Below, in pieces: positions 8,914-15,495 of a stretch of 52,298 nucleotides of DNA. The number at the start of each line of letters is the position of its first letter. Position 1 is the stretch's first letter. Under the pieces are notes generated by a model. It did no database searches. It was not told where the DNA came from and saw only the letters and a list, made by a program, of their open reading frames with translations. Both the position numbers and the translations under genes were made by a program. Source of the stretch: an uncultured Eisenbergiella sp. (lineage in GTDB: Bacteria > Bacillota > Clostridia > Lachnospirales > Lachnospiraceae); the NCBI GenBank assembly GCA_947627215.1, contig CANQVD010000027.1:1-52298 (forward strand), given 5' to 3'.

Positions 8914-9585
8914 TCATGAAAAAGGTTCCGCGCTTTCCCCCGGTCCGAAAAAATGCTCCTCCAGCATCAGACACAGACAGTGATAAACCGGCAGATGCAG
9001 TTCCTGGATCATATAAGTCTCCGTTTCCGGAACACGGATCGCAACATCGGCAACGACTGCCAGTTCCCCTCCGTTTTCTCCGGTCAGCCCGATCACCCGG
9101 ATCCCCATCGCCCTGGCGACCACCGTCGCGCTCATCACGTTTTGGCTGTTGCCGGATGTGGAGATGCCCAGGAAAACGTCACCGGGCTTCCCATATCCCA
9201 GCAGTTGCTGCGCGAATACGCCCTGTCCGTCAACATCATTGATATATGCCGTCGTCAGCGCTTCGTGCGCCACAAGCGGAATCGCCATCAGGCCTCTCTC
9301 CAGACTTCCGGCCAGAGACGCCCCCCTGGCCGGATCGATCTCCGCCAGCTTTCGGGCAAACTCGGGCGTGACCGCTCTCGGCATCCGAAACCGTTTCATC
9401 AGTTCCCCAGCCATATGCTCACAGTCCGCGGCCGATCCCCCGTTGCCGGCAAGCAGCAGCTTCCCGCCATTCTCGTACGACTCCTCCAGAAGGGAATATG
9501 CCTCCTCAATTTCCCTCCTGCATATGTCCAGCACAGGATAGCGCCCGATCAATACATCGATATGTTTTTTCAGCTTATCTTCCAA
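8914..9585 (-). CDS. gmhA: Phosphoheptose isomerase (SIS domain)
   Basis: 223 aa from a TTG at 9585 that has GGAGG six nt upstream; an ATG at 9606 in the same frame has no good ribosome site. The SIS domain shows GNGGSAADCEHMAGEL, the GmhA active-site signature, and ISTSGNSQNV for phosphate binding; the C-terminal HxxxH region is VYHCLCLMLEEHFF. It converts sedoheptulose 7-phosphate to D-glycero-D-manno-heptose 7-phosphate, the first step of heptose synthesis. It follows the nucleotidyltransferase/phosphatase fusion with an 11-nt overlap and hddA further upstream, so all the steps of one pathway are clustered. Confidence 0.9.
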   Translation of the reverse strand: MEDKLKKHIDVLIGRYPVLDICRREIEEAYSLLEESYENGGKLLLAGNGGSAADCEHMAGELMKRFRMPRAVTPEFARKLAEIDPARGASLAGSLERGLMAIPLVAHEALTTAYINDVDGQGVFAQQLLGYGKPGDVFLGISTSGNSQNVMSATVVARAMGIRVIGLTGENGGELAVVADVAIRVPETETYMIQELHLPVYHCLCLMLEEHFFGPGESAEPFS

Positions 9586-10975
9586 TGTCTTCCTCCGTCC
9601 TGCCATCCGTCCGGTTTCCCATGATCCTGTCCACGAGTTCCGCCAGCGAGTTCCCGACCAGATCAGCCCCTGCCGCCGGGCCGACCGCCGCTTCTGTGAT
9701 CAGTCCTGTCCGGCAGCCCGCGTTTCGCCCCGCCAGGACATCATTTTCCCCATCGCCGATCATCCAGGACTCAGACAGGTCTATATTGTATTCTTTTGCC
9801 GCGCGCAGCAGCATACCCGGCTTCGGTTTCCTGCACGCACACTCCACCTTCAGTTCCGGGATCTCTCCGGCATATCCCCTATGGGGATGATGCGGGCAGA
9901 AATAAATCCTGTCCAGATATGCCCCCTGTTCCCCCAGAAGCGTTTCCATCTTATCATGAATCTCCTGAAGCCCTTCAAAGGACACTTCCCCGCGGGCCAC
10001 CACCGGCTGGTTCGTCACCACAACGGCGAGATATCCTGACGCATTGATCTTCCGGACCGCTTCAGCCGCACCGGGCAGCAGTTCAAAATCATCAATATCC
10101 CGCAAAAAACCTTTGTACCTGTTTATCGTGCCGTCACGGTCCAAAAAGATCGCTCTCTGTTTTCCGGAAAGATTCCTGCTCTGTACGATACCGGCCTCAT
10201 AGTCCCGGCAGACACCGTAATACCGCTCCGGCGTTCCCATATCCCTGACATACTCCGGACTGTCGTATACATACATCCTCCCGGTCCCTGCCAATGGCCG
10301 CAACAGATCCCGATCCAGGTCCATCTTTCCTCTCGGCGCCGCCGTCTCCCGATCCTGACCAATACCGCCGTCCGTCACAGTGATTCTTTCCTCAACGGAC
10401 AGAGAATCCAAATATTTCTCAAGGACAGAAGCCTTTACAACATGGAGCCCCGCATTCACCCGATTCTGATACCATTCCGGCCTGACGTCCTCCTTCGTCA
10501 GCCAGCGCACGACTTCCCCGCTTCCCGACGCGATGATGAGTCCGCTGTCATACGGATGAGAATTCGGATGCGTAAACAGCGTTACATCCGCGTTCTTTTC
10601 CCGGTGTGCCTTGATCATCCTGCCAAAATCCACATCAAAAACAGCATCCGCGTTCAGAAGCAGGAACGAATCGTCCCCGCTTTCCGCGATCTCTTTTCTC
10701 AGCCGGAACAACGCCCCCGCATTTCCCAGCGGTTCCTTTTCAAAATAGTATGAAATATGTACCCCAAACCGACGGCCGTCCCCAAAGTGATCCATGATCA
10801 CCTCTCCTCTGTGGCTGACGGTCAGAATAATATCGGAAAACCCCTGTTTTCGAAGACATTCCAGCTCCCGTTCCAGCACCGGCTTCCCGCAGACCGGAAG
10901 CATGGGTTTCGGAATGTCATGGGCCACAGACGCGATACGGGCACCCTTTCCTCCCGCCATGATCACGGTCAGCAT
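9575..10975 (-). CDS. hddC/gmhB: Fused heptose-1-phosphate nucleotidyltransferase and heptose-1,7-bisphosphate 7-phosphatase
   Basis: 466 aa; ATG preceded by GGGGGAGG and overlapping the hddA stop by 7 nt. Residues 1-240 are a sugar-1-phosphate nucleotidyltransferase (MAGGKGAR, then KPMLPVCGKP, and the NAD metal site near 108). Residues about 275-450 are a HAD phosphatase with the nucleophile motif FLDRDGT (D279, D281), VVTNQP and GDGENDVLAGRNAG. A zinc-binding pattern CPHHPH and CACRKP is typical of GmhB. In known GDP-heptose pathways these activities are HddC and GmhB, usually separate proteins. The fusion would couple removal of the 7-phosphate to nucleotide transfer. GTP as donor is inferred from the partner HddA. 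Confidence 0.88.
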   Translation of the reverse strand: MLTVIMAGGKGARIASVAHDIPKPMLPVCGKPVLERELECLRKQGFSDIILTVSHRGEVIMDHFGDGRRFGVHISYYFEKEPLGNAGALFRLRKEIAESGDDSFLLLNADAVFDVDFGRMIKAHREKNADVTLFTHPNSHPYDSGLIIASGSGEVVRWLTKEDVRPEWYQNRVNAGLHVVKASVLEKYLDSLSVEERITVTDGGIGQDRETAAPRGKMDLDRDLLRPLAGTGRMYVYDSPEYVRDMGTPERYYGVCRDYEAGIVQSRNLSGKQRAIFLDRDGTINRYKGFLRDIDDFELLPGAAEAVRKINASGYLAVVVTNQPVVARGEVSFEGLQEIHDKMETLLGEQGAYLDRIYFCPHHPHRGYAGEIPELKVECACRKPKPGMLLRAAKEYNIDLSESWMIGDGENDVLAGRNAGCRTGLITEAAVGPAAGADLVGNSLAELVDRIMGNRTDGRTEEDIGR

Positions 10976-12015
10976 CCCGCAGCCTCCCCCTCGCCGTGAT
11001 GCGCCTTTCGCTGCGCATCCGGTCGAAATTCCTCCTCCATATAATAGAGGATCCGGGTTCCCCCATTCTCAAACGCAAACGGAATATAAAGCAGATCCCG
11101 CATGGCATCTTTTACCGCCTCCTGCGCTTCCTGCGGCACATAAAAGATCAGGAATCCGCCTCCGCCCGCACCCAGAAGCTTTCCGCCCAGAGCACCGGCT
11201 TCCAGCCCTCTTTGATACAGCGTATCAATCACCTCCGTCGTGACCCACCCTCCGGTCCGCCGTTTGAGCTGCCAGGAGGCATCCAGCATTCTTCCGAACT
11301 CATCCAGATCCGCATGCCGATCCGTCAGAATATCCTGTGCTTTCTCCACCAGAACGTACATCTGCTCCAGCCTGGCTTTCCTTTCCGCATCCCGTACCGC
11401 ATGATTGGCCTTCTGAACCTCCGCTGAGAACCTTGTAAAACCGGTAAAAAACATAAGAATGTTCTGATTCAGTTTTCTTTTACGCTCCGGATCCATGACG
11501 ACGGGATGCACTTCATACCCATCCGGGCCAAAATCAATCCGATTCAGACCTCCGTAAGAAGCCGCGATCTGATCCTGCCAGCCGCCGGCCTCTCCGCAAA
11601 GCACACGTTCCAGATAGATCGCCTCGTCCGCCAGCCGTTTCTTATCCACGTATTTTCCCTTCATGGCATAAAAAGCGCTCAGCATCCCTACGGCGAAGGA
11701 ACTGCTTGTCCCAAGGCCGGAGCGTGCCGGAAGATCAGCCTCATAGGTGAGCCTTATTTCCCGCATGTCCAGCATCCGCATGGCATTGCGGATCAGCGGA
11801 TGCTCGATCCGTCCCAGGTCCGTCACCCGCTCCATCCGGGAATAGACCAGTTCCGTGCTGTAGTCAAAAAAGCGGGGCAGATGCCGGGCCGTAACGTAAC
11901 AGTATTTATCAATGGTAGTGGAAAGGACAGCCCCGCCGTTTTTTCTGAAATAATCTTCCATATCTGTTCCTCCGCCGAAGAAGGACATGCGAAAGGGCGT
12001 TTGCGTAATTATCAT
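10969..12015 (-). CDS. hddA: D-glycero-alpha-D-manno-heptose 7-phosphate kinase (GHMP family)
   Basis: 348 aa from the ATG at 12015 behind AGGAGAG; the frame is open for 28 more codons upstream without a start-site signal. It opens with TPFRMSFFGGGTDM, has the GHMP ATP-binding loop ARSGLGTSSSFAVG and the C-terminal glycine motif KLLGAGGGGFLIFY. This is the sugar-kinase branch containing HddA and fucokinase-like enzymes. It phosphorylates heptose 7-phosphate at C1. With gmhA and the downstream fusion it completes a route to GDP-D-glycero-alpha-D-manno-heptose, known from S-layer glycans and capsules. L-fucose kinase-like activity is the alternative but less likely given the neighbours. Confidence 0.88.
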   Translation of the reverse strand: MIITQTPFRMSFFGGGTDMEDYFRKNGGAVLSTTIDKYCYVTARHLPRFFDYSTELVYSRMERVTDLGRIEHPLIRNAMRMLDMREIRLTYEADLPARSGLGTSSSFAVGMLSAFYAMKGKYVDKKRLADEAIYLERVLCGEAGGWQDQIAASYGGLNRIDFGPDGYEVHPVVMDPERKRKLNQNILMFFTGFTRFSAEVQKANHAVRDAERKARLEQMYVLVEKAQDILTDRHADLDEFGRMLDASWQLKRRTGGWVTTEVIDTLYQRGLEAGALGGKLLGAGGGGFLIFYVPQEAQEAVKDAMRDLLYIPFAFENGGTRILYYMEEEFRPDAQRKAHHGEGEAAGC

Positions 12016-12040
12016 CCGTGTAACTCTCCTGACCGTTTTA

Positions 12041-12093
12041 GAAAAATAAAAATCCTGATATAGGGCAATCACATACTCTATACCAGAATTTTT
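12041..12093 (-). terminator. Rho-independent terminator of Rpn cassette A
   Basis: On the minus strand an imperfect 16-bp stem (arms 12078-12093 and 12048-12063) is followed by a T-rich tail. It lies after the last small Rpn ORF and before hddA. The same element with a more regular stem ends cassette B at 18464-18509, so it belongs to the duplicated unit. Confidence 0.65.
12066..12090. repeat. Left inverted repeat of Rpn cassette A
   Basis: A 25-nt sequence beginning CAATCACATACT matches, inverted, the right-end element at 15363-15387 at about 21 of 25 positions. It overlaps the terminator stem. The equivalent left element of cassette B is 18484-18508. Confidence 0.5.
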
Positions 12094-12138
12094 CTTCATT
12101 TTCTGCCGATCGATCTTCTGTATTCTAATTGTTATTTC

Positions 12139-12468
12139 TCATGACCCGTTTTTTGCGCCATACCGGAGCATCTGTTTGGAGAATTCGTCCTCGCTCAATC
12201 CTGCCTGTCTGGCCGCATCCCGAAGGGAAATCATCCGCTTGCGCACCATGTCAGTTAGAGTCGTCAAAATGCCTTTTTCCATCCCTTGCTGCACACCTCT
12301 TTCCATCCCGATCTCAATGCCTTCCTCCAGATAGGATTCCTGCAGCAGCTTTCGTTCTTTCGCTTCATCATATTCGAATATCGACATCGCCTTTACCTCC
12401 GCTCTCTGTCTGCTCAAAAAATCCGCCAGAATGTTCTCCCGAATGCACTCCGTCACTGCCCTGTCCAC
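12139..12468 (-). CDS. Stand-alone Rpn C-terminal domain, copy 1
   Basis: 109 aa, starting at a GTG (12468) behind AGGGGAA. It matches residues from about VDRAVTEC to the end of the full-length Rpn proteins in the window (RQRAEVKAMSIFEYDEAKER, then a Gly-rich linker, ARQAGLSEDEFSKQMLRYGAK). The nuclease domain is absent. The linker has few tetrapeptide units (GMER, GVQQ, GMEK). It is the most diverged of the array and the last before the terminator. An upstream in-frame stop separates it from copy 2, so it is not a simple read-through part. It could be a decaying fragment, or a small regulatory protein like the RpnS products of E. coli. Confidence 0.6.
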   Translation of the reverse strand: MDRAVTECIRENILADFLSRQRAEVKAMSIFEYDEAKERKLLQESYLEEGIEIGMERGVQQGMEKGILTTLTDMVRKRMISLRDAARQAGLSEDEFSKQMLRYGAKNGS

Positions 12469-12555
12469 CGCTTCCCCTAAAGGCAGTTTCCTCGATTCTT
12501 ATGCAGTTCATAGAAACCGTGGCGGGCTCATAAATAACGGGGAAATCCGCCTATG

Positions 12556-13029
12556 TTATCCGCTTTTTGCGCCATACCGAAGCATCTGTTTGGAGAATTC
12601 GTCCTCACTCAATCCTGCCTGTCTAGCTGCATCCCGGACGGAAATCACCTTCTCGTGTACCAGGTCGATCAGGGTGGTTAAAATTCCTCTTTTTATACCT
12701 TGCTCTATTCCTTGCTCTATCCCTTGCTCTATCCCTTGCTCTATTCCCTGCACGATCCCCTGCTTTATGCCCCTTTCCATCCCGATCTCAATGCCTTCCT
12801 CCAGATAGGATTCCTGCAGCAGTTTCCGTTCTTTCGCTTCATCATATTCGAATATCGACATCGCCTTTACCTCCGCTCTCTGTCTGGTCAGAAAATCCGC
12901 CAGAATATTCTCCCGGATACACTCCGTCACCGCCCTGTCCACCGCTTCCTCTAAAGGCAGTTCTTTCGCATGCGCTCTGATCCGCGCCACCAGGATGCTG
13001 TAGCCCTCCAGAGTTTTGCACTTTTCCAT
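12556..13029 (-). CDS. Stand-alone Rpn C-terminal domain, copy 2
   Basis: 157 aa, the longest of the partial copies. It starts exactly at the Met of MEKCKTLEGYSILVARIRAH, a point inside the full-length gene, after which it follows the parent sequence to the stop; upstream of that Met the similarity stops abruptly. Its ribosome site is weak. The linker holds nine tetrapeptide units, among them four GIEQ in a row. No nuclease motif. Same possible roles as copy 1. Confidence 0.6.
   Translation of the reverse strand: MEKCKTLEGYSILVARIRAHAKELPLEEAVDRAVTECIRENILADFLTRQRAEVKAMSIFEYDEAKERKLLQESYLEEGIEIGMERGIKQGIVQGIEQGIEQGIEQGIEQGIKRGILTTLIDLVHEKVISVRDAARQAGLSEDEFSKQMLRYGAKSG
12684..12795 (-). repeat. 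12-bp tandem repeats coding tetrapeptides, Rpn copy 2
   Basis: About nine 12-bp units with plus-strand core TTGCTCTATCCC code for G-[IMV]-x-[QRK] tetrapeptides, expanded here to four consecutive GIEQ. The same region has about 4, 10, 7 and 5 units in the other members of the array and about 3 in cassette B. Confidence 0.8.
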
Positions 13030-13122
13030 CAGTTCACTTGTGTTCGTATCTATTGCCGCTTCTGATGCAGTTCACAGAAACACCGCGACGGATTCATAAA
13101 ATGATGGGCAAATCCGCCTATG

Positions 13123-13533
13123 TTATCTGTTTTTCGCTCCATACCGGAGCATCTGTTTGGAGAATTCGTCCTCGCTCAATCCTGCCTGTCTGGCCGCATC
13201 TCGGACGGAAATTACCTTCTCGTGTACCAGATCGATCAGGGTGGTTAAAATTCCTCTTTTTATGCCTTGCTCCATCCCCTGTTCTATTCCTCTCGCTATC
13301 CCCCGCTCCATTCCTTGCGCTATCCCCCGCTCCATCCCCTGCTTTATGCCTCTTTCCATCCCGATCTCAATGCCTTCTTCCAGATAGGATTCCTGCAGCA
13401 GTTTCCGTTCTTTCGCTTCATCATATTCGAATATCGACATCGCCTTTACCTCCGCTCTCTGTCTGGTCAGAAAATCCGCCAGAATATTCTCCCGGATGCA
13501 TTCCGTCACCGTCCTGTCCACTGCTTCCTCCAT
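13123..13533 (-). CDS. Stand-alone Rpn C-terminal domain, copy 3
   Basis: 136 aa with a convincing own start: GAAGGA six to seven nt before an ATG. At this place the full-length gene has LPLEEAVDR; here the Leu codon TTA has become ATG (LPMEEAVDR), so a start codon has arisen or been kept. The rest follows the parent C-terminus, with ten linker units of mixed type (GMER, GIAQ, GIAR, GIEQ). It lies about 80 nt after the stop of copy 4. The intergenic sequence is conserved between copies. Confidence 0.65.
   Translation of the reverse strand: MEEAVDRTVTECIRENILADFLTRQRAEVKAMSIFEYDEAKERKLLQESYLEEGIEIGMERGIKQGMERGIAQGMERGIARGIEQGMEQGIKRGILTTLIDLVHEKVISVRDAARQAGLSEDEFSKQMLRYGAKNR
13252..13374 (-). 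repeat. 12-bp tandem repeats coding tetrapeptides, Rpn copy 3
   Basis: The longest run in the array, about ten in-frame 12-bp units, with alternating GMER/GIAQ/GIAR types rather than the uniform GIEQ of copy 2. Confidence 0.75.
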
Positions 13534-13608
13534 AGGTAGTTCCTTCGATTCTTATGCAGTTCATAGAAACCGTGACGGGCTTATAAATAACGGGGAAATC
13601 CGCCTATG

Positions 13609-13983
13609 TTATCCGTTTTTTGCGCCATACCGGAGCATCTGTTTGGAGAATTCGTCCTCACTCAATCCTGCCTGTCTGGCTGCATCTCGGACGGAAATCA
13701 CCTTCTCGTGTACCAGGTCGATCAGGGTGGTTAAAATTCCCCTTTTTATACCTTGCTCTATCCCTTGCTCTATTCCCTGCACGATCCCCTGCTTTATGCC
13801 TCTTTCCATCCCGATTTCAATACCTTCCTCCAGATAGGATTCCTGCAGCAGCTTCCGTTCTTTCGCTTCATCATATTCGAATATCGACATCGCCCTTACC
13901 TCCGCTCTCTGTCTGATCAGAAAATCCGCCAGAATATTCTCCCGGACGCATTCCGTCACCGCCCTGTCCACTGCTTCCTCCAT
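13609..13983 (-). CDS. Stand-alone Rpn C-terminal domain, copy 4
   Basis: 124 aa with the same start arrangement as copy 3 (GAAGGA then ATG in place of TTA). It carries seven linker tetrapeptides and then the conserved end ARQAGLSEDEFSKQMLRYGAK. It follows the full-length gene by about 75 nt. No nuclease residues are present, so any function must be binding or regulation. Confidence 0.65.
   Translation of the reverse strand: MEEAVDRAVTECVRENILADFLIRQRAEVRAMSIFEYDEAKERKLLQESYLEEGIEIGMERGIKQGIVQGIEQGIEQGIKRGILTTLIDLVHEKVISVRDAARQAGLSEDEFSKQMLRYGAKNG
13739..13824 (-). repeat. 12-bp tandem repeats coding tetrapeptides, Rpn copy 4
   Basis: About seven units, identical in type to copy 2 but two units shorter, as expected of slippage or unequal crossing-over between neighbours. 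Confidence 0.7.
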
Positions 13984-14058
13984 AGGTAGTTCCTTCGATT
14001 TTTATGCAGTTCACAGAAACCGTGACAGGCTTATAAATAACGGGAAAATCCGCCTATA

Positions 14059-15072
14059 TTATCTGTTTTTTGCCCCATACCGAAGCATCTGTTTGGAGAA
14101 TTCGTCCTCACTCAATCCTGCCTGTCTGGCCGCATCCCGAACGGAAATCATCTTCTCGTGTACCAGGTCGATCAGGGTGGTTAAAATTCCTCTTTTTATG
14201 CCTTGCTCCATCCCCTGCTTTATGCCTCTTTCCATTCCGATCTCAATGCCTTCCTCCAGATAGGTTTCCTGCAGCAGCTTCCGTTCTTTCGCTTCATCAT
14301 ATTCGAATATCGACATCGCCTTTACCTCCGCTCTCTGTCTGGTCAGAAAATCCGCCAGAATATTCTCCCGGATACACTCCGTCACCGCCCTGTCCACCGC
14401 TTCCTCTAAAGGCAGTTCTTTCGCATGCGCTCTGATCCGCGCCACCAGGATGCTGTAGCCCTCCAGGGTTTTGCACTTTTCCATCAGCTCCCGGTTCTTT
14501 CCATAGTTAATGTTCAGGATCCGGACCTTCAGTTCCAGTTCGGGATGCTGTGTCCGCTTCAGAAAAGAATCCGACAATCTCAATATGCTCTGCTCCGGCT
14601 GTTCTTCCATGCCGTTGTAAAAAACCACGAAACGGGGCTCCGGAATTCTCACCAGCCTGCGGCCATACAGGGACTTCCCTTCTGTATACCGCTCCAACTG
14701 GCGGGTCACATAGCTCAGATCCCGCAGCGGCAGATTCGGATTGACGGACGCCTGATGCTCGAACAGGCAAAGTTCTCCATCGAACAGAAGCGACACATCG
14801 TTCTTCACGTTCATGTAGATGGAATTCTCCAGCGTGTAGACCTCCAGCGCCGTCTCATCCGTATGTGCTGTCCCATTCAGCGCATTGTACAGTTCCAGAA
14901 GGTTCTTCTTCTCCCGAAAGAGCATTCGAAATACTGTGTCCTTATGGTTGCGGACCGGTTTTGCTGCGGTTACAGCAATGTCATGATCCGCAGTCATGGG
15001 AGCATCCCGGTTCGAGCCCGCAACTGCGGCACCCGCGCCCGAAATGGCAGCCCCATTTCTCTCATCCTGCAT
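14059..15072 (-). CDS. Rpn-family recombination-promoting nuclease/putative transposase, full length (cassette A)
   Basis: 337 aa from the ATG at 15072 behind AAGGAG; the same start context precedes the cassette B copy. Order: variable Ala-rich N-terminus (1-45), PD-(D/E)XK nuclease domain (about 48-160) with KDTVFRMLFREKKNLLELYN and the catalytic region NDVSLLFDGELCLFEHQA (Asp and ExQ), a helical middle, a Gly-rich tetrapeptide linker and a conserved tail. Family members (E. coli RpnA-E) are Mg-dependent DNases that raise RecA-independent recombination and have been linked to phage defence. Inside the gene a GTG at 14397 has AGAGGAAG just before it, so a C-terminal product of about 112 aa could be made separately. 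Four partial copies follow. Confidence 0.85.
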   Translation of the reverse strand: MQDERNGAAISGAGAAVAGSNRDAPMTADHDIAVTAAKPVRNHKDTVFRMLFREKKNLLELYNALNGTAHTDETALEVYTLENSIYMNVKNDVSLLFDGELCLFEHQASVNPNLPLRDLSYVTRQLERYTEGKSLYGRRLVRIPEPRFVVFYNGMEEQPEQSILRLSDSFLKRTQHPELELKVRILNINYGKNRELMEKCKTLEGYSILVARIRAHAKELPLEEAVDRAVTECIRENILADFLTRQRAEVKAMSIFEYDEAKERKLLQETYLEEGIEIGMERGIKQGMEQGIKRGILTTLIDLVHEKMISVRDAARQAGLSEDEFSKQMLRYGAKNR

Positions 15073-15257
15073 GGCGGCTCCTTTCTGCCTGTTCAACAAA
15101 TACGAAGCCGCCGCCCAGCCTTTCCTTCCTGTCTCAGCGGCTTTCGCATCATCAAATTGTAAACGGATTGCAAGCATAGAGATCAGAAAACAGCCAGATG
15201 AAAGAAAAGACACTTGATTCGGATTCTTCAGATTTTCGGAAATTTATGCTTAATTAC

Positions 15258-15286
15258 AGAATAGCACGGAGCACTGCGGATTGCAA
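15258..15286 (-). promoter_or_regulatory. Promoter of the cassette A Rpn gene
   Basis: Minus-strand -35 TTGCAA (15281-15286), 17-nt spacer and -10 TATTCT (15258-15263), giving a leader of roughly 180 nt before the ATG at 15072. Cassette B has the same arrangement at the same relative place, with a differing spacer but conserved boxes, which supports function. The rest of 15073-15495 holds the conserved leader and right-end element; I see no further gene there. Confidence 0.65.
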
Positions 15287-15362
15287 CAGCGGCGACAAAA
15301 ATTTGGCACTTCTGCATACACAAATCGTTCGGAATTCGGTCAACATACACAGTTGTGATGTC

Positions 15363-15387
15363 AATTCTGATATAAAGTATGAAATTG
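15363..15387. repeat. Right inverted repeat of Rpn cassette A
   Basis: A 25-nt element whose reverse complement begins CAATTTCATACTTTATA. It is identical in cassette B (19826-19850) and matches the left-end elements in inverted orientation. Confidence 0.5.
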
Positions 15388-15495
15388 TCAAGGTGCTCGA
15401 ATATTAGGAAGCCCTCTCCGCGGAAGAAACCTTCAGCAACTGCGGGAAAAATTCACAGCAGCCGCTGGAAAATTCCGCAAAGGAGAAAGCACTGT

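Larger units (their letters stand above)
12047..15416 (-). repeat. Rpn cassette A (expanded copy of a duplicated unit)
   Basis: This stretch and 18467-19878 are copies of one unit in the same orientation: a conserved upstream element, a promoter, a 5' leader, an Rpn nuclease gene and a terminator. Similarity ends to the right just after TTAGGAAGCC (15416 and 19878) and to the left at the terminator. Copy A is longer because the 3' third of the gene is repeated four more times between 12139 and 13983. The two copies bracket the SGNH and MBOAT genes as long direct repeats. Confidence 0.75.

Noticed and set aside
12684-13824. Short tandem repeats that might suggest a CRISPR array
   Set aside because: Units are 12 bp, contiguous and coding, with no spacers of constant length and no cas genes.
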